Shown here piece by piece: positions 7,873 to 15,113 of a DNA stretch of 16,673 nt. Numbering within the stretch: the stretch's first letter is position 1; the number at the start of each line of letters is the position of its first letter. The position numbers were made by a program, and so were the translations under genes. Where the stretch lies: NCBI GenBank assembly GCA_001839685.1, contig MLAK01000579.1:15791-32463 (forward strand). The letters run 5' to 3'. The stretch comes from Tritrichomonas foetus (lineage: Eukaryota; Parabasalia; Tritrichomonadida; Tritrichomonadidae). The notes under the pieces were generated by a model. That model was not told where the DNA came from. It worked only from the letters and a program-made list of their open reading frames with translations, and ran no database searches.

Positions 7873-8787
7873 ATGCTTCCTCTTTTACTTTTCTTATCAT
7901 TACGATCAACAACTGTTATCGATCTTTCCAAAGACACTTTTTTCGATTTCACATCGCGCGAAAATTTCATCTCAATTGTTCATTTTTATGGAAAAAATTG
8001 TCCAGCCTGTGTTGATTCAGAAGACGTTTTTGATGAATTGAGTCGAATGTATTGGCAAGAGAAACGAATTCGTTTTGGACAATTAGATTGCGATCGATAT
8101 TCCGATTTATGCGACAGCATCGGTGCTGTTGACAGACCTGCATGGCTTGCCTGGCTCCCCGGGCAGACCCATTCAAAAAGATACAACCGAAACTACAACA
8201 CAGAGCAATTTGAAAGATGGATCCGCCAACAGACTGGAATTTGGCCAACAGCACGCCAAGGAAATTTACTTTACATCAATAAGACAGACATCGATCTCCT
8301 CCGGAAGAAACCAATGTGCATGTTTACAATCATCGACCAACCAAGAAATGACGAATCACAGCTTTTGCACGCCTCTGCAAGGGACCTCGAAAAAAAGGTC
8401 AAACGTGGCGTACGTTTTGTCGCCATAAGTAAAGAAGATTCTGGCGAAATAGGCTCAAAATTGCTTCAAAATGAGAATTTTGGTGCATTTCTCCATTCAA
8501 AAGGAAGTTGGGTCAAATATACAGGTCAAAATGATTCAGAGGAAATATTGAAATTCTTGAAGGAAAAAAAATGTAATGTAATTGTAGCCAAACCAACACC
8601 ATCACCTACACCTATGGAAGAACTGGAAGATATTCCTGATGATGAATATATTCCATATGAAGAAAATGAACAAAATAATCATGAAAATAATGATGATGAA
8701 ATTACAAGAAAAAGACAAAACGATGATGCTGATGATGAAGAAGACAATGAAATTTCTGAATGGTCTGATGATAATGATGAAATTTAA
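7873..8787 (+). CDS. thioredoxin/PDI-like secretory protein
   Basis: Starting at the first ATG (7873; there is no upstream in-frame ATG, only a TTG at 7858), the gene encodes 304 residues. A signal peptide (MLPLLLFLSLRS) is followed by a thioredoxin fold (about 13-122) with the active-site motif CPAC (43-46) and the cis-proline in VDRPAW (P89). CPAC differs from the CGHC of classical PDIs and should be a less oxidising dithiol. Residues about 130-233 resemble a second, cysteine-inactive thioredoxin-like b domain. A PTPSPTP hinge leads into an Asp/Glu/Asn-rich tail (248-304), common in ER calcium-binding chaperones, but it ends DNDEI with no KDEL-type signal. The likely role is disulfide reduction or isomerisation in the secretory pathway; retention is unclear. 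The stop is TAAA. Confidence 0.87.
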   Translation: MLPLLLFLSLRSTTVIDLSKDTFFDFTSRENFISIVHFYGKNCPACVDSEDVFDELSRMYWQEKRIRFGQLDCDRYSDLCDSIGAVDRPAWLAWLPGQTHSKRYNRNYNTEQFERWIRQQTGIWPTARQGNLLYINKTDIDLLRKKPMCMFTIIDQPRNDESQLLHASARDLEKKVKRGVRFVAISKEDSGEIGSKLLQNENFGAFLHSKGSWVKYTGQNDSEEILKFLKEKKCNVIVAKPTPSPTPMEELEDIPDDEYIPYEENEQNNHENNDDEITRKRQNDDADDEEDNEISEWSDDNDEI

Positions 8788-9084
8788 AAAATATTGTACG
8801 AGTAATAAATATATATTCTATTTATATTGAATAAAATTAGAATTATCAACAGAATTTTTCTTATTTATCTTACTAATTGAAAATACAAAAGAAGGTATGG
8901 ATTATTAGTTTCACTCGATGAAATAATTTTGATATTTTTATCTTTGAAATATTTTCGCAAAAAATAATGAGATTTCTTGCTTTTCCTACGAAAATTTTAT
9001 ATTCACTTGTAATTTTGGTGAAAACTTTATCATGCAATTGTCAAATGAGTGAAGGTGAAAAAGAGTTGACTAATTTTTCTGTGT

Positions 9085-9112
9085 TTATATGGTCATAATT
9101 CCAGTTAACAGA
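9085..9112 (+). promoter_or_regulatory. extended TTATATGGTC motif, copy 3
   Basis: TTATATGGTC followed by ATAATTCCAGTTAACAGA, about 65-90 bp before the reticulon-like ATG. It resembles the copy at 7492-7520 across about 28 bp. Confidence 0.4.
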
Positions 9113-9157
9113 TACTTATATATTCAGCCAAATAAAAATTGAAAAACTGTAACGAAT

Positions 9158-9162
9158 TCATT
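9158..9162 (+). promoter_or_regulatory. Inr of the reticulon-like gene
   Basis: TCATT matches TCAYW, with predicted A+1 at 9160 and a 15-nt leader before the ATG at 9175. This supports the ATG at 9175 over the upstream in-frame TTG at 9139. Confidence 0.6.
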
Positions 9163-9174
9163 TTCGAAGGAAAA

Positions 9175-10146
9175 ATGGAAAATGAAGAAAACGATATTCC
9201 AATTAACTTAAACAGAAGGATTTCTAAATCTCAATCAGATTTAACTTTTCGACCGAAAATCCACAAAAAGCAAAAACTCACTCGATCCAATTCTTTTGAT
9301 CTCTCATCGCCAACCAAAAGCGAGAAAAAATCGTTTCTTGATTACCAGAAAGAGGACATCGCAACTTTTTTCACCCAGCATATTCTTTTTTTCCATCTCG
9401 TTCAGGAAGTTTTTTTATATCAAAGGCCTTTCACGTTTGCTGTAATTGTCATTTTTGTGAACGTGATTTTATACAGTTTTTGGAAATTGCCACTTTACGG
9501 ATTTTTGTTTTGTTTTTATATCATCCAATATTATTATCGACTTTCGATTCCAAGACTTGCTCCAATTTTGTATGAAACATTATTTCCTCCACTAGAAAAT
9601 TATAATGAAGAAGAGGAGGAAGAGGAAGAAACTAAAAATGAAAATTCCGAATCACAAATGGATCACAAAAATTCAGCCAAACAACAAACAGAAACAAATG
9701 CAGAATCACAAAAAAATGCAGAATCACCAAAAAATGAAAAATCACAAAATGAAAAATCGGCAAAAAATGAAAAATCACAAGAATCAGAAACAACAAAAAT
9801 TTCAGATAAAAAGCCAAAATCCAATAGAACTCGTTCAATTGATGAAGTTTCTGAATTTTTAGGTAATATTCATCAGATTGTCGTGCCTTATATAAAAGGC
9901 TTTATTGTTTTATCAAATGATGACTCATACTTTGGATTATTTATAATGATGAACATTTATTTCTTTTTGTTCATTTTTACATCTACATTTCAACTTTTTG
10001 GTTTGCTTTGTTTAGCTATCAATTTCTTGATGATTGCACCTGCTGTTTATTTCAATGATAATTTGAGATATTTATGTCAGATGTTCTACAATCGGTGGAT
10101 TAAAAACAAAAATTCACAAAACACTGGAAATTTTGCTTGGAGATAA
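9175..10146 (+). CDS. reticulon/ARL6IP1-like ER hairpin membrane protein
   Basis: The gene encodes 323 residues. Two long hydrophobic segments (about 84-121 and 252-292) have the length of reticulon-type membrane hairpins. The first is introduced by VFLYQRPFTF and followed by APILYETLFPP, a pattern resembling ARL6IP1 and FAM134 reticulon-homology domains, whose wedge shape curves ER membranes. Between the hairpins is a long charged insert: a glutamate run (about 145-152), then degenerate NEKSQ-type repeats to about residue 206. The cytosolic N-terminus has phosphorylation-type sites (RRIS, TRSNSFDL), as does RTRSID before hairpin 2. No clear selective-autophagy motif is seen. The ARL6IP1 assignment rests on topology and short motifs; a generic reticulon-like name is safer. 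The stop is TAAA. The last coding bases form one arm of a perfect inverted repeat with the 3' flank. Confidence 0.6.
   Translation: MENEENDIPINLNRRISKSQSDLTFRPKIHKKQKLTRSNSFDLSSPTKSEKKSFLDYQKEDIATFFTQHILFFHLVQEVFLYQRPFTFAVIVIFVNVILYSFWKLPLYGFLFCFYIIQYYYRLSIPRLAPILYETLFPPLENYNEEEEEEEETKNENSESQMDHKNSAKQQTETNAESQKNAESPKNEKSQNEKSAKNEKSQESETTKISDKKPKSNRTRSIDEVSEFLGNIHQIVVPYIKGFIVLSNDDSYFGLFIMMNIYFFLFIFTSTFQLFGLLCLAINFLMIAPAVYFNDNLRYLCQMFYNRWIKNKNSQNTGNFAWR
9700..9788 (+). repeat. degenerate NEKSQ-coding repeats inside the reticulon-like gene
   Basis: Variants of GAATCACAAAAAAATGCA and GAAAAATCACAAAAT repeat in frame, encoding lysine, asparagine, serine and glutamine-rich units. Units differ in length by multiples of three, so the reading frame is kept. 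Such tracts commonly vary between strains. Confidence 0.6.
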
Positions 10147-10215
10147 ATGAATTGAAATTTTCTTGATAAATGAATTGAAATATCTGACATAAATATCTCA
10201 AATTATCATTGAAAT
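10049..10215. repeat. perfect 34-bp inverted repeat with 99-nt loop
   Basis: Bases 10049-10082, inside the last codons of the reticulon-like gene, are the exact reverse complement of 10182-10215 in its 3' flank. The stop codon and TAAA signal (10144-10147) lie in the loop. Pairing fails immediately outside both arms. Confidence 0.95.
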
Positions 10216-10273
10216 TGAAATATCCCTAATAAATGAAATGAAATTGTCATGATGAATGAAATGGAATCTTCTT
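10142..10273. repeat. degenerate 23-bp repeats after the reticulon-like gene
   Basis: Units starting GATAAATGAATTGAAA or AATAAATGAAATGAAA occur at 10142, 10165, 10228 and 10251, each about 23 bp. The second unit is interrupted: ATTGAAATATC appears at 10174-10184 and again at 10214-10224. The right arm of the inverted repeat sits in the 40 bp between these copies. Confidence 0.7.
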
Positions 10274-10587
10274 GATACAATGTTAGTAAATTATTTTTGT
10301 ATGGTTTACTTTTTCCCTCTCTTTTAGTTTGAATTGCATTTATTATGTTCATGGTTTTCGGTTTTCTTTTTTGTGGTATTCAGTCTAAATTCTATAAACG
10401 CATAAGGTAAGATGATATTGGAGATATATCAATGTATTTTTTATCAAGTTGAAAAATTTGATCAAATTATTGAATAATTTTTCTTCAGAGATTTTTGACT
10501 TGTTCTTTCATTAACTATAGTTTAGCTAAAAAGTGAAAAAGGCTTTAATTTTGAATTATGATTTTCATGTATCATCAATGTCCAGAT
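10274..10587. other. AT-rich spacer before the coiled-coil gene
   Basis: I see no ORF with coding character, structured RNA or repeat in this spacer. It runs from the degenerate repeats to the initiator-like TCAAT at 10588-10592. Confidence 0.45.
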
Positions 10588-10616
10588 TCAATGACGTACG
10601 TTTATAATTTTTTAGA
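10588..10616 (+). promoter_or_regulatory. initiator-like TCAAT with overlapping upstream ORF
   Basis: TCAAT (10588-10592) is initiator-like but misses the consensus pyrimidine. It overlaps an ATG at 10591 that opens a 9-codon upstream ORF; its TGA stop (10618-10620) overlaps the ATG of the coiled-coil gene. The same stretch contains GTACGT (10596-10601) and ends in TTTTTTAG (10608-10615). It could be a 20-nt intron or, alternatively, an M5-like start motif. Confidence 0.3.
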
Positions 10617-11021
10617 ATGAAGCGCCGCATTTTGAAACAGCCAGAGGACTCTGCTGATTTACGAGACATCGCATTAAAGCTTGACCAAATAGCCCAAAGA
10701 GCAAACCAAACAGGAGCCAAGTTGGAAAAAATTGAAATGATGAAACAACAACAACAGCAACAAAAGCAAGTCGCAATTGAAAGTGAAAAAACACAACAAA
10801 CGGCGAAAGATATTTTCGATAATGACAGTTTTCGACCTTCACGACCAAAAAGAACTGAATTTAGAGCAAAAAAACAACGAGTCCGTACCAAGTCAAAAGA
10901 CGTGACAATTGATCAGATATTCGAAGCTCTTACCTGTCTTCGTGAAGAAATCAACATGCTGAATGAAAACCATGATGAAATGGTTCAACAGATTAACACA
11001 ATCAAAAGTTTAATTGAATAA
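10617..11021 (+). CDS. small coiled-coil protein, unrecognised
   Basis: The gene encodes 134 residues of a helical, charged protein that I do not recognise. Residues about 13-65 form a predicted coiled coil with a glutamine run (44-49) encoded by a CAA/CAG stretch. A basic segment (about 73-94, with RPKRTEFRAKKQRVRTKSK) resembles a bipartite nuclear localisation signal. Residues about 96-134 form a second heptad-like helix (IDQIFEALTCLREEINMLNE). Such proteins often form dimers or small scaffolds; a nuclear or cytoskeletal role is possible but not shown. There are no membrane segments. The stop is TAA without a following A. If the 20-nt candidate intron before it is real, the N-terminus gains Met-Thr. 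Confidence 0.65.
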   Translation: MKRRILKQPEDSADLRDIALKLDQIAQRANQTGAKLEKIEMMKQQQQQQKQVAIESEKTQQTAKDIFDNDSFRPSRPKRTEFRAKKQRVRTKSKDVTIDQIFEALTCLREEINMLNENHDEMVQQINTIKSLIE

Positions 11022-11362
11022 CTCAAAGCCTCATTACAGTTATTAATTATTGTTAATAAAGTGTTTTTACAGACTTATTTAGTTTTGTTTCATCATATTT
11101 TTTTTGTTTAAATTTTAATGACCTCTAAAAAAGTTTAACTTTTTGAATTTGGAAAGTTTCTTTCTTTCTTGAATGATTTGGTGTTTTATAAATCAATACC
11201 AGCTTTATATAAATTTTCACTTGATGACGAACTGAAAACAATACAAAGGAAATGTGCTTATGTTCGATTAAATGTAATCGTAGCCTAATTCCCCATAGGG
11301 AATGATAAAATTTTATTTGTTCGATTTGAGATCATCATAGAAATTTACTTTTCTGAGAAAAA
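11022..11362. other. spacer before the first BTB gene
   Basis: AT-rich, with the 3' end of the coiled-coil transcript (AATAAAG near 11053). I see no ORF with coding character. Homology with the downstream gene copy begins only at 11363. Confidence 0.5.
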
Positions 11363-11788
11363 GAATGACGACCGTTAATGTCATTTTTCTGAATGATGAT
11401 GAAAGAAAAGAATAATGAAAAAAACAATAATGATCAAAAGTGTCAATATGATATTTTGAAGATAGAGAAATTGAAAGAAGATCAAGAAGAAGAAGAAGAT
11501 AAAATCATTTTAGTTTATCAAGGAGAAAAAATTCGAACAAAGAAAAGTTTATTATTCACAAAATGTCGATATTTTCGAAAACATCATGAAATCTTTCATC
11601 AAGAAGAAATTGATCTTTCCGATAAATATTCAATCGAAACATTTCGAAATTTCATTTCATCGATTGAGAGTCAAGAAATTGCAATTTCAAAACACACATT
11701 TTTTGAATATTTTGAAATGAGTTCTCGTTATGAATATCATGAATTATATTTCAGTCTTGAGAAATATCTTCATTCAGTTCCATTTTTA
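11363..11788 (+). repeat. long direct repeat, copy 1 (BTB gene 5' end)
   Basis: The 426 bp match 16248-16673 with no gaps and four mismatches, at 11369, 11415, 11428 and 11440. The final 348 bp are identical. The repeat begins 30 bp before the ATG, so it includes the core promoter. Confidence 0.97.
11370..11385 (+). promoter_or_regulatory. core promoter of BTB gene copy 1: GACCGTTA and Inr
   Basis: GACCGTTAATG (11370-11380) abuts TCATT (11381-11385), an exact Inr match with A+1 at 11383 and a 10-nt leader before the ATG at 11393. The reverse complement of GACCGTTA is TAACGGTC, which carries a Myb-type YAACKG core. The same block precedes the second copy. Confidence 0.6.
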
Positions 11789-13231
11789 CCCCATATTTTG
11801 AATGATCTTATTTGTATTGATTCTTTATCAAATTCAACAAATTCAACAAATTCATCAAACTCAACAAAATCACATTCAGAAGAAACAATTCAAGGAAAAG
11901 ATAAAGAAAAAGAAAATGAGAAAGAAAAAGAAAATATGAAGAAAGAAGAAATTATTGCGAAACATTTCGAAGAGTGTATCCAAAGTGGATTATTAGGGAA
12001 AATGAAATATTCAAGATTATATCGAATTTTATCATCGCCATCACTTTTTATTGCCAATCATCAACATCTTTTTGAATTCATTCTTTCACTTTTTGATGAA
12101 TTTCAAAGCAACAATGAGAAAAATAATGGAAGAGAGAACGAAAAAGAAAAAGAAAAATCAATTTTACAATCATTTACAACATTTTTAAATTATGAAGAAA
12201 TGAAAGAAGACGAAATTCAGAAATTAATATCACATCCATTATTTTGTGAATTTTATCAACCAACACATTCAACGACCTTTATTTATCAACTTATGAAACA
12301 ACAAGAATCGAATGAAATCTTACTATCAACATATGAGAAACGATTTCAAGAACTTGAACATAAATATGAAGAACAAATCACACAAATCATGCAAATAGCA
12401 CAAATGACACAAAATGAAAAGAAGAACGAACGAATTTTGAATCAACTTACGAAAGAATTTTCCCAACAAAATTTTAAAATTCACGAAATTGAAACCCGAT
12501 TTGAAGAAAAAGAAGAAGAAATGAAAAGGAAACTTTCAACATTTGAACAATTATTTTCAAAACACAAAACAGAAATTCAAAATGAAATTGAAACAACAAT
12601 TAATTCTACAATTACTTCTAAAATTGAAGAAAGTTCAAAACAAATGAAAAATGATTATTTTGATTCACTTCGTCAAGAAATTGATTCTATTAAATTAAAA
12701 CTTAATCTTATCCTTTTTGAATGTCAATATAAAAACGAACCATTTGAAGGAATCATTTCAGAATTGACAAAACAAACAGGAAGTAATGTTTATGAATCAG
12801 GACTTGTTGATATCACAGGAAACAGAGATTATTCTTGGGGATCATTTTTGTCACTTGTTGATTATAATTATACAGGATATAGTTATTCTTCANAAGATGA
12901 AACAAATTCATATCTTTGTTTTGATTTCAAAAATCATCAAATTTCTTTATCACATTATTCAATAAAAAATACAAATTGTTTGCTAGGTTATCTTCGTTCA
13001 TGGAAAATTGAAGGATCAAATGATGGAAATGATTGGACAGTCCTTGATTCACATTCAAATGATCAAACTTTATCTTCTTACCATCTAATTCATACATTTG
13101 AAATCAAAAATCGAACTCAACAAAAATCACGATTTCGTTTCATTCGACTGACACAAACAGGGCCATCATCACATGGATGCAACCTTTTATCTCTCAACAG
13201 AATAGAATTCTTTGGTTCATATTATATTTAA
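11393..13231 (+). CDS. BTB-BACK-coiled-coil-F5/8C domain protein (BTBD9-like)
   Basis: The 612-residue protein has four parts. After a charged N-terminus, residues about 36-128 resemble a BTB/POZ domain (LVYQGEKIRTKKSLLF, YFRKHHEIF). Residues about 188-293 resemble a BACK domain (SRLYRILSSPSLFIANHQHLFEFILSLF is the clearest stretch). Residues about 305-445 form a long coiled coil. Residues about 455-611 are an F5/8 type C (discoidin-like) beta-sandwich (CFDFKNHQISLSHYSI, LRSWKIEGSNDGNDW, FRFIRLTQTG). The order matches human BTBD9, which has two F5/8C domains. There is no signal peptide, so it is intracellular, unlike secreted discoidin proteins; a scaffold or cullin-3 adaptor role is inferred. 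Such genes are multicopy in trichomonads. Base 12893 is N, so codon 501 is NAA: K, Q, E or a stop. It ends TAATAAA. Confidence 0.8.
   Translation: MMMKEKNNEKNNNDQKCQYDILKIEKLKEDQEEEEDKIILVYQGEKIRTKKSLLFTKCRYFRKHHEIFHQEEIDLSDKYSIETFRNFISSIESQEIAISKHTFFEYFEMSSRYEYHELYFSLEKYLHSVPFLPHILNDLICIDSLSNSTNSTNSSNSTKSHSEETIQGKDKEKENEKEKENMKKEEIIAKHFEECIQSGLLGKMKYSRLYRILSSPSLFIANHQHLFEFILSLFDEFQSNNEKNNGRENEKEKEKSILQSFTTFLNYEEMKEDEIQKLISHPLFCEFYQPTHSTTFIYQLMKQQESNEILLSTYEKRFQELEHKYEEQITQIMQIAQMTQNEKKNERILNQLTKEFSQQNFKIHEIETRFEEKEEEMKRKLSTFEQLFSKHKTEIQNEIETTINSTITSKIEESSKQMKNDYFDSLRQEIDSIKLKLNLILFECQYKNEPFEGIISELTKQTGSNVYESGLVDITGNRDYSWGSFLSLVDYNYTGYSYSSXDETNSYLCFDFKNHQISLSHYSIKNTNCLLGYLRSWKIEGSNDGNDWTVLDSHSNDQTLSSYHLIHTFEIKNRTQQKSRFRFIRLTQTGPSSHGCNLLSLNRIEFFGSYYI
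12893..12893. other. ambiguous base in codon 501 of the BTB gene
   Basis: The N makes codon 501 NAA. Three of four possibilities encode K, Q or E, and one is a stop that would remove most of the F5/8C domain. Confidence 0.9.
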
Positions 13232-13965
13232 TAAACCATGACTATCAAGATTTCACTTCTTCTACATTCCAAACAAATGAATGTTGATGTCTTCACCGTA
13301 TTTTTGAGAATATCCATTTTAAAAGCATGTTTTTGGTGATTAGAACCCCCTTAATAAAAAACAAGAATAACTGTCATCAGTCTCATTCAATATGATCCAT
13401 GATAGAGCTATCTCAAATAATAATCTCAAGAGGCAAAAGTATTTTAGACCGTTTATATATTAAAAAATGAAATTTGACCATTTAACTTTCAAAAATGAAA
13501 AAGTGCTTTTTAACTTTTTGAAATCATAAAAAGCCAAAATAACTTTTTCAAATAGAATTTTTTCCAAAATAAGTTTTAAAAATGCCAAAAAAGACCAAGG
13601 TCAAATTGAAGGCGATTTGTATGTTCAATTAATAAAAAGAGCAAGTCAATTTATCAAGGAATTTCTCAGAAAGTATAAATAATAGACATAGAAAAACAAG
13701 TTATAGATTCTGATGTTAGGAATCATTTTATGAAGACAAAAGAAGAAAAAATTGAGATGATTTTCTTATTCATCGTAGTATAGAATATTTGAGAATTCAC
13801 AATTTTGAGAAATCATAATTTTGATATGAATTGAGAAATGTCAATTTGGCCAAAGGTATACAAGCGGATAACTTAACGTACGAAAAAATCTAAAAACACA
13901 AATATTGCCGCATCTGCTTAAAATCATATCATTACATTTCGAAAACCAAATTCTTAAGTGATACC

Positions 13966-14010
<45 letters not shown>

Positions 14011-14175
14011 GTCATTTCCAAATTATTCGCGAATCGATGGAAATTATCAAAAATTATCCTGAAGTGATAATTGCGAACTCACATTGCACGTTTGTTCAAA
14101 TTAGTTTATATGTTTTAATTCTTATTAAAAGAATGAAATAAGACTTCAGGATTTCTCAAAAAAGCTAAAAAACTT
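13232..14175. other. gene-poor AT-rich region
   Basis: No ORF with coding character is seen. There is GACCGTTT at 13447-13454 without a following Inr and gene, a loose run of CTTTTT/AAAAAG words (about 13480-13580) including an 8-bp hairpin stem (13504 onward), and an (ATT)n tract entered separately. It could be the decayed remains of former genes, but nothing recognisable is left. Confidence 0.45.
13967..14010. repeat. (ATT)n microsatellite
   Basis: An uninterrupted ATT repeat of 44 bases, between ATACCC and GTCATT. It is intergenic and likely to vary in length between isolates. Confidence 0.98.
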
Positions 14176-14180
14176 TCACA
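14176..14180 (+). promoter_or_regulatory. Inr before the 38-codon ORF
   Basis: TCACA matches TCAYW exactly, with A+1 at 14178 and a leader of 5 nt before the ATG at 14183. Confidence 0.4.
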
Positions 14181-14182
14181 AA

Positions 14183-14299
14183 ATGAACAACTTCCGACGC
14201 CTTTTGCTGCCAATTGTAGGGTCTTTTTCATTCTCAATCGGAACACTATCTTTAAATATTNGTAATGTTTATCTTCGCCATCAGAAAAAGATTTTTTAA
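14183..14299 (+). CDS. possible 38-residue small protein
   Basis: An ATG ORF of 38 codons ends in TAA. The protein begins MNNFRRLLLPIVGSFSF, an arginine start followed by a hydrophobic stretch, and ends in basic residues (YLRHQKKIF). It could be a micro membrane protein or a short organelle-targeted peptide. Support is the exact Inr five bases before the ATG and a less AT-rich composition than the surrounding DNA. Base 14261 is N, making codon 27 NGT (C, R, S or G), none of them a stop. No family is recognised. A chance ORF, or the 5' fragment of a dead gene, cannot be excluded. Confidence 0.35.
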   Translation: MNNFRRLLLPIVGSFSFSIGTLSLNIXNVYLRHQKKIF

Positions 14300-15097
14300 T
14301 TGGTAGTTTTCGAGATNAAGCTATATTTCATTTTTCTTTTTAATTTTTATGTAATCTATAGAATTAATTGTGAACAGATACATCAATTTCTGAATAATGG
14401 TGAAATTGAAGCACTGATGTTTTAGATTCCATTCTCGCATCAAACTCAGGGAATATGTTTTGAAAAACAATAATATAGGATTTATCACGAAAAGAATATT
14501 ATTGATCAAGATAATTTTTTAATGATAATATAATGTATTTGATTTCTTACAAAAAACTGTTCCATTGGTAATTTGTGATAATAACCCTTTTGGATACAGT
14601 CGAATTTCAAACAATATGATTAATAATTACTTCACCATATTTAGAATTATTTTATCTTTTTTATTTTTTTGGAAATTTCAATATTGTTGTCTTTTTTCAT
14701 TTGATTAGATGCGAAAATCTTCAGAAATTATATTGCATTAGAGCAATAAAGCCATGATTATTTACATTTTTTTTATAATTTGTTCTCAATTTTTGAAATA
14801 AAAATATTATTACTTCAGAATTTCATCATATCAATATTTTGTTAATATCTTCTAATATTATAAACAATATCTAAATTCGCCCAATAAAATATATGATTTA
14901 TATCTTTATTATAAAATATTCTTATTAAGCATTATATTATATTCCCCCAATTTAGCTACAGACCCCAAGTGCTTCTGCTTGTATACCTTTAACAAATGAA
15001 TATTGTTTAAACCTTTCCATTTTACATTCTCCACTTTTCCCCTAATACATCTTGCATCTCCCTCTGCCAAAAGTGATAAAGAATTCAATAATTTTTT
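14300..15097. other. gene-poor, extremely AT-rich region
   Basis: Base 14317 is N. An ORF on the minus strand (14509-14321) starts only with TTG and is low-complexity, so it is not accepted. Otherwise I see poly-T/A tracts and no structured element. The stretch around 14946-15070 is less AT-rich, but no ORF or RNA is recognisable in it. Confidence 0.45.
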
Positions 15098-15113
15098 TCA
15101 ATTTTTTCTGAAA

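Larger units (their letters stand above)
8788..9174. other. spacer with the reticulon-like gene promoter
   Basis: This AT-rich spacer holds the 3' end of the thioredoxin-like transcript and the promoter of the next gene. A 43-codon ORF (8967-9098) has no Inr and overlaps the motif at 9085, so it is not accepted. Confidence 0.5.

Noticed and set aside
7967..8428. Several ORFs on both strands overlapping the thioredoxin-like gene
   Set aside because: They are frame shadows of a well-supported coding region and show no motifs.
8967..9098. 43-codon ORF (+) beginning MRFLAFPTK
   Set aside because: No initiator precedes it, and its end overlaps the TTATATGGTC element that probably serves the next gene.
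9139..9174. Upstream extension of the reticulon-like gene from TTG
   Set aside because: A consensus Inr at 9158-9162 lies inside this extension, so the transcript should start after it; the ATG at 9175 is preferred.
13480..13580. Runs of CTTTTT and AAAAAG that could form short hairpins
   Set aside because: Stems are about 8 bp of A/T-rich words in AT-rich DNA, so chance pairing is likely; no CRISPR-like spacing or terminator context.
14321..14509. 62-codon open frame (-)
   Set aside because: TTG start, low complexity, no Inr and no recognisable motif.
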